DNA of 64,000 nt from Hordeum vulgare subsp. vulgare (GCF_904849725.1 NC_058519.1:649563387-649627386); one strand, 5' to 3'. Shown: positions 10,901-23,032, counted from the stretch's first letter. Numbers and translations: made by a program. The notes: generated from the letters alone by a model not told the origin.

Positions 10901-11946
10901 AGTTGAAGTGACACTGTGCCGACGGCGATTGCATCAACCTTGGAACCGTTTCCTACGCGCATCGTCACTTCATCTTTCGCCAGCCTTCGTCTATTCCGCA
11001 GTTCCTGCTTCGAGTTGCAAATGTGAGCAACAGAACCGGTATCGAATACCCACGCACTACTACGAGAGCCGGTTAAGTACACATCAATAACATGTATATC
11101 AAATATACCTGATTTTTCTTTGCCCGCCTTCTTATCTGCCAGATACTTGGGGCAATTGCGCTTCCAGTGACCCATACCCTTGCAATAGAAGCACTCTGTT
11201 TCAGGCTTAGGTCCAGCTTTGGGTTTCTTCGGCGGATTGGCAACAGGCTTGCCGCTCTTCTTCGAATTGCCCTTCTTGCCTTTGCCGTTTCTCTTGAAAC
11301 TAGTGGTCTTGCTCACCATCAACACTTGATGCTCTTTACGGAGTTCAGACTCTGCGACTTTCAGCATCGCAAACAACTCGCCGGGAGACTTGTTCATCCC
11401 TTGCATGTTGTAGTTCAACACAAAGCCTTTATAGCTTGGCGGCAGTGATTGAAGGATTCTGTCAGTGATAGCTTCTTGCGGGAGTTCAATCCCCAGTTCA
11501 GCTAGACGGTTTGAGTACCCAGACATTTTGAGCACATGTTCACTGACAGACGAGTTTTCCTCCATCTTGCAGGCATAGAATTTATCGGAGGTCTCATACC
11601 TCTCGATCCGGGCGTTCTTCTGAAAGATAAACTTCAACTCCTGGAACATCTCAAATGCTCCATGACGCTCAAAGCGACGTTGAAGTCCCGGTTCTAAGCC
11701 ATACAAGACTGCACATTGAACTATTGAGTAGTCCTCCTTACGCGCTAACCAAGCGTTCTTAACATCCTGATCAGCCGTAGCGGGTGGTTCATCTCCTAGC
11801 GCAGCATTAAGGACATAATCCTTCTTTCCAGCTTGTAAGATTAGCTTAAGATTACGAGCCCAGTCTACAAAGTTGCTTCCATCATCTTTCAACTTAGCTT
11901 TCTCTAGGAACGTATTAAAATTCAGGATGACACTTGCGTGAGCCAT
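7966..11946 (-). pseudogene. Copia B gag-protease-integrase-RT-RNase H polyprotein with one amber codon
   Basis: This single minus-strand frame has 1326 codons starting MAHASVILNF; the start matches A (17209) and D (43523). Approximate residues: UBN2-type gag 1-230; CCHC zinc knuckle CFYCKGMGHWKRNC at 252-265; protease FDTGS at 301-305; integrase HHCC zinc region ~435-475; integrase D500, D563, E599 (DD35E spacing); RT with YVDD at 1000-1003; RNase H D1173, E1216 and GDNTGA ~1256. The only visible lesion is TAG at 9379-9381 (residue 856, between WIFK and KTDADG), where A has an Arg codon. There are no frameshifts. The product would be processed into virus-like particle proteins for reverse transcription and integration. 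The stop might be leaky, but I see no evidence of a readthrough signal. Confidence 0.93.
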
Positions 11947-13188
11947 GATCTACAACACAAATATATTCAAAGTGGACTTAGACTATGTTCAAGATAATTA
12001 GAGTTCAACTTAATCAAATTATATGCTAAACTCCCACTCAAAAAGTACATCTCTCTAGTCATTTGAGTGGTTCATGATCCACTTACACTATCCCAAGTCC
12101 GATCATCACGTGAGTCGAGAGTAGTTTCAGTGGTAAGCATCCCTATGCTAATCATATCAACTATATGATTCATGATCGACCTTTCGGTCTCATGTGTTCC
12201 GAGGCCATGTCTGCACATGCTAGGCTCGTCAAGCTTAACCCGAGTGTTCCGCGTGCGCAACTGTTTTGCACCCGTTGTATGTGAACGTTGAGCCTATCAC
12301 ACCCGATCATCACGTGGTGTCTCGAAACTACGAACTGTAGCAACGGTGCACAGTCGGGGAGAAGACAATTTCGTCTTGAAATTTTAGTGAGAGATCACCT
12401 CATAATGCTACCGTCGTTCTAAGCAAAATAAGGTGCATAAAAGGATTAACATCACATGCAATTCATAAGTGACATGATATGGCCATCATCACGTGCTTCT
12501 TGATCTCCATCACCAAAGCACCGGCACGATCTTCTTGTCACCGGCGCCACACGATGATCATCCATCAACGTGTTGCCATCGGGGTTGTCGTGCTACTCAT
12601 GCTATTACTACTAAAACTACATCCTAGCAAAATAGTAAACGCATCTGCAAGCACAAACGTTAGTATAAAGACAACCCTATGGCTCCTGCCGGTTGCCGTA
12701 CCATCGACGTGCAAGTCGATATTTCTATTACAACATGATCATCTCATACATCCAATATATCACATCACATCATTGGCCATATCACATCACAATCATACCC
12801 TGCAAAAACAAGTTAGACGTCCTCTAATTTTGTTGTTGCATGTTTTACGTGGTGACCAAGGGTATCTAGTAGGATCGCATCTTACTTACGCAAACACCAC
12901 AACGGAGATATATGAGTTGCTATTTAACCTCATCCAAGGACCTCCTCGGTCAAATCCGATTCAACTAAAGTTGGAGAAACCGTCACTTGCCAGTCATCTT
13001 TGAGCAAAGGGGGTTACTCGTAACGATGAAACCAGTCTCTCGTAAGCGTACGAGTAATGTCGGTCCAAGCCGCTTCAATCCAACAATACCGCGGAATCAA
13101 GAAAAGACTAAGGAGGGCAGCAAAACGCACATCACCGCCCACAAAACCTTTTGTGTTCTACTCGAGAAGACATCTACGCATGAACCTA
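11947..13188 (-). other. 5' leader of Copia B
   Basis: This is ~1.24 kb of non-coding sequence between primer-binding site and gag start, conserved in A (17210-18443) and D (43524-44763). It includes the CATCATCACGTG-rich block near 12480 and the sequence around 13040-13190 next to the primer site. Such leaders in BARE1 carry packaging/dimerisation signals. None can be pinpointed here. Confidence 0.7.
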
Positions 13189-13202
13189 GCTCATGATGCC
13201 AC
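13189..13202 (-). promoter_or_regulatory. Primer-binding site of Copia B
   Basis: The minus strand reads GTGGCATCATGAGC directly after the 5' LTR. It resembles the initiator-Met tRNA complement TGGTATCAGAGC but with substitutions and one extra base. The same variant is present in A, C and D, so it is a lineage feature rather than decay in one copy. Confidence 0.6.
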
Positions 13203-13665
13203 TGTTGGGGAACGTCGCATGGGAAACAAAAATTTTCCTACGCGCACGAAGACCTATCATGGTGATGTCCATCTACGAGAGGGGATGAGTGATCTACGTA
13301 CCCTTGTAGATCGTACAGCAGAAGTGTTAGAGAACGCGGTTGATGTAGTGGAACGCCCTCACGTCCCTCGATCCGCCCCGCGAACAATCCCGTGATCAGT
13401 CCCACGATCTAGTACCGAACGGACGGCACCTCCGCGTTCAGCACACGTACAGCTCGACGATGATCTCGGCCTTCTTGATCCATCAAGAGAGACGGAGAGG
13501 TAGAAGAGTTCTCCGGCAGCGTGACGGCGCTCTGGAGGTTGGTGATGATCTTGTCTCAACAGGGCTCCGCCCGAGCTCCGCGGAAACGCGATCTAGAGGA
13601 AAAACTATGGAGGTATGTGGTCGGGCAGCCGTGAGAAAGTCGTCTCAAATCTGCCCTAAAAGCCC

Positions 13666-13678
13666 CATATATATAGGA
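13666..13678 (-). promoter_or_regulatory. TATA-like box 2 in Copia B 5' LTR
   Basis: CCTATATATATGG on the minus strand, ~360 bp downstream of box 1. A second box at this position is present in every LTR copy (for example 2881-2889 in A, 45241-45250 in D). Confidence 0.5.
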
Positions 13679-14031
13679 GGAGGGAGGGGGACCTTGCCTT
13701 GGGGTCCAAGGGACCCTCAAGGGGTCGGCCGAGCCAAGGGGGGGAGGACTCCCCCCCCCCCCAAACCGAGTTGGACTTGGTTTGGTGGGAGGAGTCCCCC
13801 TCCCTTCCCACTTCCTCCCTCTCTTTTTTTTCCTTTGATTTTCTTTTCTTGGCGCATAGGCCCCCTTGGGGCTGTCCCACCAGCCCACTAAGGGCTGGTG
13901 TGTCTCTCCAAAGCCTATGGGCTTCCCCGGGGAGGGTTGCCCCCCCCCCGGTGAACTCCCGGAACCCATTCGTCATTCCCGGTACATTCCCGGTAACTCC
14001 GAAAACCTTCCGGTAATCAAATGAGGTCATC

Positions 14032-14040
14032 CTATATATC
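14032..14040 (-). promoter_or_regulatory. TATA-like box 1 in Copia B 5' LTR
   Basis: GATATATAGG on the minus strand, conserved in all LTR copies of this family in the window. Assignment as promoter is from position and knowledge of BARE1. Confidence 0.5.
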
Positions 14041-15026
14041 AATCTTCGTTTCCAGACCATTCCGGAAACCCTCGTGACGTCCGTGATCTCATCCCGGACT
14101 CCGAACAACATTCGTTAACCAACCATATAACTCAAATACGCATAAAACAACGCCGAACCTTAAGTGTGCAGACCCTGCGGGTTCGAGAACTATGTAGACA
14201 TGACCCGAGAGACTCCTCGGTCAATATCCAATAGCGGGACCTGGATGCCCATATTGGATCCTACATATTCTACGAAGATCTTATCGTTTGAACCTCAGTG
14301 CCAAGGATTCGTATAATCCCGTATGTCATTCCCTTTGTCCTTCGGTATGTTACTTGCCCGAGATTCGATCGTCAGTATCCGCATACCTATTTCAATCTCG
14401 TTTACCGGCAAGTCTCTTTACTCGTTCCGTAATACAAGATCCCGCAACTTACACTAAGTTACATTGCTTGCAAGGCTTATGTGTGATGTTGTATTACCGA
14501 GTGGGCCCCGAGATACCTCTCCGTCACACGGAGTGACAAATCCCAGTCTTGATCCATACTAACTCAACTAACACCTTCGGAGATACCTGTAGAGCATCTT
14601 TATAGTCACCCAGTTACGTTGCGACGTTTGATACACACAAAGCATTCCTCCGGTGTCAGTGAGTTATATGATCTCATGGTCATAGGAATAAATACTTGAC
14701 ACGCAGAAAACAGTAGCAACAAAATGACACGATCAACATGCTACGTCTATTAGTTTGGGTCTAGTCCATCACGTGATTTTCCCAATGACGTGATCCAGTT
14801 ATCAAGCAACAACATCTTGTTCATAATCAGAAGACACTGACTATCATCGATCAACTGGCTAGCCAACTAGAGGCATGCTAGGGACGGTGTTTTGTCTATG
14901 TATCCACACATGTAAATGAGTCTTCATTCAATACAATTATAGCATGGATAATAAACTATTATCTTGATACAGGAATTATAATAATAACTATACATTTATT
15001 ATTGCCTCTAGGGCATAATTCCAACA

Positions 15027-15716
15027 TCTTCCTCCCACTCAATTCTCTCGAGAGAAACTCCTTCTCGAGAAAAGCTCCGTTTTTAGCAACAAACACTTTG
15101 CCCTCGGATTTGAGATAGAAGGTGTACCCAACTGTCTCTTTTGGGTAACCTATGAAGACGCACTTTTCCGCTTTGAGTTCCAGCTTTTCAGGCTGAAGCT
15201 TTTTGACATAAGCATCACATCCCCAAACTTTAAGAAACGACAACTTTGGCCTTTTGCCATACCACAGTTCGTATGGTGTCGTCTCAACGGATTTTGATGG
15301 TGCCCTATTTAAATTGAATGCAGCTGTTTCTAATGCATAACCCCAAAATGATAACGACAAATCAGTAAGAGACATCATAGATCGCACCATATCTAATAGA
15401 GTACGATTACGACGTTCGGACACACCATTACGCTGTGGTGTTCCAGGCGGTGTTAACTGTGAAACAATTCCACATTGTCTTAAGTGAGTACCAAACTCGA
15501 AACTCAGATACTCACCCCCACGATCAGACCATAGGAACTTGATCTTCTTGTTACGATGATTTTCCACTTCACTCAGAAATTGCTTGAACTTTTCAAATGT
15601 TTCAGACTTGTGCTTCATCAAGTAGACATAACCATATCTACTTAAATCGTTAGTGAAGGTGAGAAAATAACGATATCCGCGCGTGCCTCCACGCTCATCG
15701 GACCACACACATCGGT
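15027..15716 (-). pseudogene. Copia A integrase core and linker (interrupted by B, frameshifted)
   Basis: This is the A polyprotein upstream of B's insertion. It contains integrase D (SDRGGEY, with W for R before it), the GVSERRNRTLL glutamate motif, and the linker to GRK(I) where B inserted. At about 15677 A reads TATCCGCGCGTG where B reads TATCCGCCGCGTG. This 1-nt deletion shifts the frame between the first and second catalytic Asp of integrase. Confidence 0.85.
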
Positions 15717-16545
15717 ATGTATGATTTCCAACAAGTCACTTGCACGCTCCATTGTTCCGGAGAACGGAGTTTTAGTCATCTTGCCCATGAGGCATGGTTC
15801 GCACGTGTCAAGTGAATCAAAGTCAAGTGACTCCAAAAGTCCATCAGCATGGAGTTTCTTCATGCGCTTTACACCAATATGACCTAAGCGGCAGTGCCAC
15901 AAAAATATGGCGCTATCATTGTTAACTCTAACTCTTTTGGTCTCAATGTTATGTATATGCGTGTCGCTATCAAGATTCAATATGAACAATCCTCTCACAT
16001 TCGGTGCATGACCATAAAAGATGTTACTCATAGAAATAGAACAACCATTATTCTCTGACTTAAAAGAGTAACCGTCTCGCAATAAACAAGATCCAGATAT
16101 AATGTTCATGCTCAACGCAGGCACTAAATAACAATGATTGAAGTTCATCACTAATCCTGACGGTAAATGAAGTGACACTGTGCCGACGGCGATTGCATCA
16201 ACCTTGGAACCATTTCCTACACGCATCGTCACTTCATGTTTCGCCAGCCTTCGTCTATTCCGCAGTTCCTGTTTCGAGTTGCAAATATGAGCAACAGAAC
16301 CGGTATCGAATACCCAGGCCCTACTACGAGAGCCGGTTAAGTACACATCAATAACATGTATATCAAATATACCTGAATTTTCTTTGGCCGCCTTCTTACC
16401 AGCCAGATACTTGGGGCAATTGCGCTTCCAATGACCCATACCCTTGCAATAGTAACACTCCGTTTCCGGCTTAGGTCCAGCTGTGGGTTTCTTCGTCGGA
16501 TTGGCAACAGGCTTGCCGCTCTTCTTCGAATTGCCCTTCTTGCCT
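15642..16545 (-). pseudogene. Copia A zinc knuckle, protease and integrase N-terminus
   Basis: Open minus-strand frame containing GMGHWKRNC of the zinc knuckle, protease FDTGS, the CRLGH...CEPC zinc region and the first integrase Asp (HTDVCGP). It is out of frame with gag because of a 1-nt loss at about 16547 (CTTGCCTTGCCG here against CTTGCCTTTGCCG in B). It is also out of frame with the downstream integrase part. Confidence 0.85.
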
Positions 16546-17209
16546 TGCCGTTTCTCTTGAAACTAGTGGTCTTATTCACCATCAACACTTGATGCTCTTT
16601 ACGGAGTTCAGACTGTGCGACTTTCAGCATCGTAAACAACTCGCCGGGAGACTTGTTCATCCCTTGCATGTTGTAGTTCAACACAAAGCCTTTATAGCTT
16701 GGCGGCAGTGATGGAAGGATTCTGTCAGTGATAGCTTCTTGCGGGAGTTCAATCCCCAGCTCAGCTAGACGGTTTGAGTACCCAGACATTTTGAGCACAT
16801 GTTCACTGACAGATGAGTTTTTCTCCATCTTGCAAGCATAGAATTTATCGGAGGTCTCATACCTCTCGATCCGGGCGTTCTTCTGAAAGATAAACTCCAA
16901 CTCCTGGAACATCTGAAATGCTCCATGACGCTCAAAGCGACGTTGAAGTCCCGGTTCTAAGCCATACAAGACTGCACATTGAACTATTGAGTAGTCCTCC
17001 TTACGTGCTAACCAAGCGTTCTTAACATCCTGATCAGCCGTAGCGGGTGGTTCATCTCCTAATGCAGCATTAAGGACATAATCCTTCTTCCCAGCTTGTA
17101 AGATTAGCTTAAGATTACGAGCCCAGTCTACAAAGTTGCTTCCATCATCTTTCAACTTAGCTTTCTCTAGGAACGTATTAAAATTCAGGATGACTGTCGC
17201 GTGAGCCAT
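16546..17209 (-). pseudogene. Copia A gag (frameshifted at 3' end)
   Basis: Starts MAHATVILNF and aligns with B gag through residue ~220 (TTSFKRNGK). It then reads out of frame after the 1-nt deletion near 16547. The UBN2-type gag core (DWARNLKLIL, RFERHGAF, SYKGFVLNYN) is intact, so only the nucleocapsid part is lost. Confidence 0.85.
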
Positions 17210-18457
17210 GATCTACAAGACAAATATATTCAAAGTGGACTTAGACTATGTTCAAGATAATTAGAGTTTAACTTAATCAAATTAATCGCTAAACTCCCAC
17301 TCAAAAAGTACATCTCTCTAGTCATTTGAGTGGTTCATGATCCACTTACACTAGCTCAAGTCCGATCATCACGTGAGTTGAGTATAGTTTCAGTGGTAAG
17401 CATCCCTATGCTAATCATATCATCTATATGATTCATGATCGACCTTTCGGTCTCATGTGTTCCGAGGCCATGTCTGCACATGCTAGGCTCGTCAAGCTTA
17501 ACCCGAGTGTTCCGCGTGCGCAACTGTTTTGCACCCGTTGTATGTGAACGTTGAGTCTATCACACCCGATCATCACGTGGTGTCTCGAAACAACGAACTG
17601 TAGCAACGGTGCACAGTCGGGGAGAGATCACCTCATAATTTTAGTGAGAGATCACCTCATAATGCTACCATCGTTCTAAGCAAAATAAGGTGCATAAAAG
17701 GATTAACATCACATGCAATTCATAAGTGACATGATATGGCCATCATCACGTGCTTCTTGATCTCCATCACCAAAGCACCGGCACGATCTTTTTGTCACCG
17801 GCGCCACACCATGATCTCCATCAACGTCTTGCCCTCGGGGTTGTCGTGCTACTCATGCTATTACTACTAAAGCTACATCCTAGCAAAATAGTAAACGCAT
17901 CTGCAAGCACACACGTTAGTATAAAGACAACCCTATGGCTCCTGCCGGTTGCCATACCATCGACGTGCAAGTCGATATTTCTATTACAACATGATCCTCT
18001 GATACATCCAATATATCACATCACATCATTGGCCGTATCACATCACAGGCATACCCTGCAAAAACAAGTTAGACGTCCTCTAATTTTGTTGTTGCATGTT
18101 TTACGTGGTGACCATGGGTATCTAGTAGGATCGCATATTACTTATGCAAACACCACAACGGAGATATATGAGTTGCTATTTAACCTCATCCAAGGGCCTC
18201 CTCGGTCAAATCCGATTCAACTAAAGTTGGAGAAACCGACACTTGCCAGTCATCTTTGAGCAACGGAGTTACTCGTAACGATGAAACCAGTCTCTCGTAA
18301 GCGTACGAGTAATGTCGGTCCAAGCCGCTTCAATCCAACAATACCGCGGAATCAAGAAAAGACTAAGGAGGGCAGCAAAACGCACATCACCGCCCACAAA
18401 AACTTTTGTGTTCTACTCGAGAAGACATCTACGCATGATCCTAGCTCATGATGCCAC
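17210..18457 (-). other. 5' leader and primer-binding site of Copia A
   Basis: Homologous to B's leader. It contains a small local rearrangement near 17620-17655, where a GAGATCACCTCATAAT block is repeated and the segment found in B (AAGACAATTTCGTCTTG) is absent. The primer site GTGGCATCATGAGC is at 18444-18457. Confidence 0.75.
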
Positions 18458-20277
18458 TGTTGGGGAAGGTCGCATGGGAAACAAAATTTTCCGACGCGCA
18501 CGAAGACCTATCATGGTGATGTCCATCTACGAGAGGGGATGAGTGATCTACATACCCTTGTAGATCGTTCAGCAGTAGCGTTAGTGAACGCGGTTGATGT
18601 AGTGGAACGTCCTCACGTCCCTCGATCCGCCCCGCGAACAATCCCGCGATCAGTCCCACGATCTAGTACCGAACGGACGGCACCTCCGCGTTCAGCACAC
18701 GTACAGCTCGACGATGATCTCGGCCTTCTTGATCCAGCAAGAGAGACGGAGAGGTAGAAGAGTTCTCTGGCAGCGTGATGGCGCTCCGGAGGTTGGTGAT
18801 GACCTTGTCTCAGCAGGGCTCCGCCCGAGCTCCACAGAAACGCGATCTAGAGGAAAAACCGTGGAGGTATGTGGTCGGGCTGCCGTGGAAAAGTCGTCTC
18901 AAATCAGCCCTAAAACCTCCGTATATATAGGTGGGAGGGAGGGGACCTTGCCTTGGGGATCAAGGAGCCCCAAGGGGGTCGGCCGAGTCCAAGGGGGGAG
19001 GACTCCCCCCCCAAACCGAGTTGGACTTGGTTTGGTGGGAGGGAGTCCCCCTTCCTTCCCACCTCCTCCTTTTTATTCTTTTCTCTTGATTTTTTTCTTC
19101 TTGGCGCATAGGGCCCTTTTGGGCTGTCCCACCAGCCCACTAAGGGCTGGTGCGCCACCCTCAAGGCCTATGGGCTTCCCCGGGGTGGGTTGCCCCCCCC
19201 CCCCGGTGAACACCCGGAACCCATTCGTCATTCCCGGTACATTCCCGGTAACTCCGAAAACCTTCCGGTAATCAAATGAGGTCATCCTATATATCAATCT
19301 TCGTTTCCGGACCATTCCGGAAACCCTCGTGACGTCCGTGATCTCATCCGGGACTCCGAACAACATTCGGTAACCAACCATATAACTCAAATACGCATAA
19401 AACAACGTCGAACCTTAAGTGTGCAGACCCTGCGGGTTCGAGAACTATGTAGACATGACCCGAGCGACTCCTCGGTCAATATCCAATAGCGGGACCTGGA
19501 TGCCCATATTGGATCCTACATATTCTACGAAGATCTTATCGTTTGAACCTCAGTGCCAAGGATTCATATAATCCCGTATATCATTCCCTTTGTCCTTCGG
19601 TATGTTACTTGCCCGAGATTCGATCGTCAGTATCCGCATACCTATTTCAATCCCGTTTACCGGCAAGTCTCTTTACTCGTTCCTTAATACAAGATCCCGC
19701 AACTTACACTAAGTCACATTGCTTGCAAGGCTTGTGTGTGATGTTGTATTACCGAGTGGGCCCCGAGATACCTCTCCGTCACACGGAGTGACAAATCCCA
19801 GTCTCGATCCATACTAACTCAACTAACACTTTCGGAGATACCTGTAGAGCATCTTTATAGTCATCCAGTTACGTTGCGACGTCTGATACACACAAAGCAT
19901 TCCTCCGGTGTCAGTGAGTTATATGATCTCATGGTCATAGGAACAAATACTTGACACGCAGAAAACAGTAGCAACAAAATGACACGATAAACATGCTACG
20001 TATATTAGTTTGGGTCTTAGTCCATCACATGATTCTCCTAATGATGTGATCCCGTTATCAAGTGACAACACTTGCCCATGGTCAGGAAACCTTGACCATC
20101 TTTGATCAATGAGCTAGTCAACTAGAGGCTTACTAGGGACAGTGTTTTGTCTATGTATCCACACATGCACTGTGTTTCCAATCAATACAATTATAGCATG
20201 GATAATAAACGATTATCATGAACAAAGAAATATAATAATAACTAATTTATTATTGCCTCTAGGGCATATTTCCAACA
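18458..20277 (-). repeat. Hybrid LTR shared by Copia A and Copia C
   Basis: One LTR has A's primer-binding side on its left and C's polypurine-tract side on its right. Left of ~19161 its variants match A's LTR (GATGAGTGATC, GGTGGGAGGGAGG, CACCCTCAAGG). From ~19212 rightward they match C's LTR (GAACACCCGG, CGAGCGACTCC, TTCCTTAATAC, AAGTGACAACACTTGCCC). The switch lies between 19161 and 19212. No TSD follows at 20278. Confidence 0.9.
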
Positions 20278-22908
20278 GTCTCCCACTTTCACTAGAGTTA
20301 ATAATCTAGTTCACATCACCATGTGATTCCAACGAATCCAACACCCATATAGTTATGGGGTCTGATCGCGTCTTGCTCATGGGAGAGGTTTTAGTCAACG
20401 GTTCTGAAATTTTCAGATCCGTGTGTTCTTTACAAATTTTATGTCATCTTATAGATGCTGCTACTATGTGCTATTCGGAAATACTCCAAATATCTACTCT
20501 ACTATACGAATCCGTTTCACTACTCATAGTTATTCGGATTAGTGTCAAAGCTTGCATCGACGTAACCCTTTACGACGAACTCTTTAACCAACTCCATAAT
20601 CGAGAAAAATTCCTTAGTCCATGAGTTACTAAGGATAAATTTTGACCGCTGCTAGTGATTCAATCATGGATCACTCTCTGTACCTCTCAACAGACTTTGA
20701 GTCAAGGCACACATTAGGTGCGGTACCCAGCATGGCATACTTCAGATTCTACGGCCAAGGCATAGAATACGACCTTCGTCTATTCTCTTTATTCTGCCGT
20801 GGTCGGGTTTTGAGTCTTACTCAAATCCACACCTTACAACACAACCAAGAACTCCTTCTTTGGTGATCTATTTTGAACTCCTTCGAAAACTTGTCAAGGC
20901 ATGCATCTTGTTGAAACTTCCATTAAGCGCTTTCGATCTATCTCCATAGATCTTTGATGCTCAACGTTCAAGTAGCGCAATCCAGGTACTCCTTTGAAAC
21001 CTCCATTCAAACAACCTTGTATGCTTTACAGAAATTCTACATTACTTCTGATCCAAAATATGTCAACCACATATACTCATCAGAAATTCTATAGTGCTCC
21101 CACTCACTTCTTTGGAAATACAAGTTTCTCATAAACCTTGTACAAACCCAAAATCATTGATCATCTCATCAAAGTGTATATTCCAACTCCGAGATGCTTG
21201 CACCAGTCCATTTAAGGATCGCTGGAGCTTGCATACTTGCTAGTATCTTTAGGATCGACAAAACCTCATGGTTGTATCTCATACAATGTTTGCTCAAGGA
21301 AACCATCGAGGAAACAATGTTTTGACATCCTACATGCAATATTTCATAAATAATGCAGCAACTACTAACATAATTCTAACAGACTTTTAGCATCGCTACG
21401 AGTGAGAAAGTCTCATCATAGTCAACTGTTTGATCTTGTCGGAAACATCTTTGCGACAAGTCGAGCTTTTCTTAATTGTGACTTATCACTATCATCGTCT
21501 GTCTTCCTTTTAAAGATCCATCTTTACTCAATAGTCCTATGACCATCAAGTAGTTCTTCCAAAGTCTACACTTTGTTTTCATACATGGATCCTCTCTCGG
21601 ATTTCATGGCTTCCAGCCATTTGTCGGAATCTTGGCCCACCATTGCTTTCTCCATAACTCGTAGGTTCACTGTTGCTCAACAACATGACCTCCAAGACAG
21701 GGTTACCGTACCACTCTATAGTAGTACGCGACCTTGTCAACCTACGAGGCTTGTACTAACTTGATCCGATGCTCGATGATCACCATCATCAGCTTTCACT
21801 TCAATTGGTGTAGGCGGCACATGAACAACTTCCTGTGCCCTGCTACACACTGGCCGAAGTGATGGTTCAATAACCTCATCAAGTTCTACCACCCTCCCAC
21901 TCAATTCTTTCGAGAGAAACCTTTCCTCGAGAAAGGATCCGTTTCTAGAAACAAACACTTTGCTTTCGGATCTGAGATAGGAGATGTACCCAACTGTTTT
22001 GGATATCCTATGAAGATGCATTTATCCGCTTTGGGTTCGAGCTTATCAGACTGAAACTTTTTCACATAAGTGTCGAAGCCCCAAACTTTCAAGAAACGAC
22101 AGTTTAGATTTCTCTAAACCTCAGTCTATACCGTCTCATCTCAACGGAAATACGCGGTGCCCTATTTTCAAGTGAATGCGGTTGTCTCTAATGCATAACC
22201 CATAAACGATAGTGGTATTTCGATAAGAGACATCATAGTATGCACCATACCAAATAGTGCGTGGCTATGAAGTTCAGACACATCATCACACTATGATGTT
22301 CCAGGTGGCATGAACTACGAAACAATTTCCACATTGTCTTAACTGCGTACCAAAACTCGTAACTCAGATATTCATTTCTATGATCATATTGTAGACAGTT
22401 TATCCTCTTGTTACGACGAACTTCACTCCGAAACAGAATTGAACTTTTCAATATTTCAGACTTGTGATTCATTAAGCAAATACTCTAGTATCTACTCAAA
22501 TCGTCATTGAAGTAAGAACATAATGATATCCACTGCGTGCCTCAGCACCCATTGGACTGCATACATCAAAATGTATCACTTCCAACAAGTTACTATCTTA
22601 TTTCATCTCAATGAAAACAAGGCCTTGCTCATGTGGTATGATTTGCATGTCACTAGTGATTCAAAATCAAGTGAGTATAAAGATCCATCAGCATGGAGCC
22701 TCTTCATGCAATTTATACCAACATGACTCAAGCGGCAGTGCCACAAGTAAGCGGTACTATCATCATTACCTCGTATCTTTTGGCACCAATATCATGAACA
22801 TGTGTAACACTACGATCGAGATTCAATAAACCATTAAAGGTGATTATTCAAGAAAATAGAGTAACCATTATTATCTTTAAATGAATAATCGTATTGCAAT
22901 AAACACGA
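20278..22908 (-). pseudogene. Degenerate Copia C pol remnant
   Basis: Nucleotide homology to the RNase H-RT-integrase-protease order of A and B can be followed through the segment (for example the stretch at 21580-21640 parallels 5790-5850 in A). Frames are broken throughout by many small indels and the longest open frames are under 100 codons. No catalytic motif is readable in frame. Decay is far greater than in C's LTRs. Confidence 0.8.
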
Positions 22909-22912
22909 TCCA
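22908..22912 (-). other. Deletion junction in Copia C (microhomology ATCCA)
   Basis: Sequence left of here matches B's protease region near 10830 (AACAAGATCCAGATATAA). Sequence right of here matches B's leader near 13078 (TTCAATCCAACAATACC). The five bases ATCCA are common to both sides and occur once at the junction. About 2.25 kb, including all of gag, is missing relative to B. Confidence 0.8.
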
Positions 22913-23032
22913 ACAATACAGCGGAATCAAGAAAAGACTAAGGAGGGCAGCAAAACGCACATCACCGCCCACAAAAACTTTTGTGTTCTACTCGAGAAGA
23001 CATCTATGCATGAACCTAGCTCATGATGCCAC

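Larger units (their letters stand above)
6087..15026 (-). mobile_element. Copia element B (BARE1/WIS/Angela type), complete
   Basis: This is a complete 8940-bp insertion in A. It has LTRs at 6087-7913 and 13203-15026, a polypurine tract, a primer-binding region, a single polyprotein frame and TSD TCTTC. By eye the two LTRs differ at roughly 25-30 substitutions plus homopolymer length changes. Many are C/T or G/A differences, which fits recent insertion followed by methylation-driven decay. It is the youngest-looking structural layer in the left half of the nest. Confidence 0.95.
13203..15026 (-). repeat. 5' LTR of Copia B
   Basis: 1824 bp. It holds the promoter of the element, with TATA-like boxes on the minus strand at 14033-14038 and 13667-13676, the two positions where BARE1-type LTRs have TATA boxes. 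It is followed outward by TSD TCTTC at 15027-15031. Confidence 0.95.
2417..20277 (-). mobile_element. Copia element A (BARE1/WIS/Angela type), interrupted by B
   Basis: The 3' LTR is 2417-4233 and the internal region is 4234-6086 plus 15027-18457. The right LTR, 18458-20277, is a hybrid shared with element C. The five bases on the left (CATAT, 2412-2416) do not recur at 20278, where a different element's polypurine tract starts. A is therefore not a simple complete insertion. It carries gag, protease, integrase, RT and RNase H in BARE1 order, broken by two 1-nt deletions and by insertion of B in the integrase-RT linker. Confidence 0.85.
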
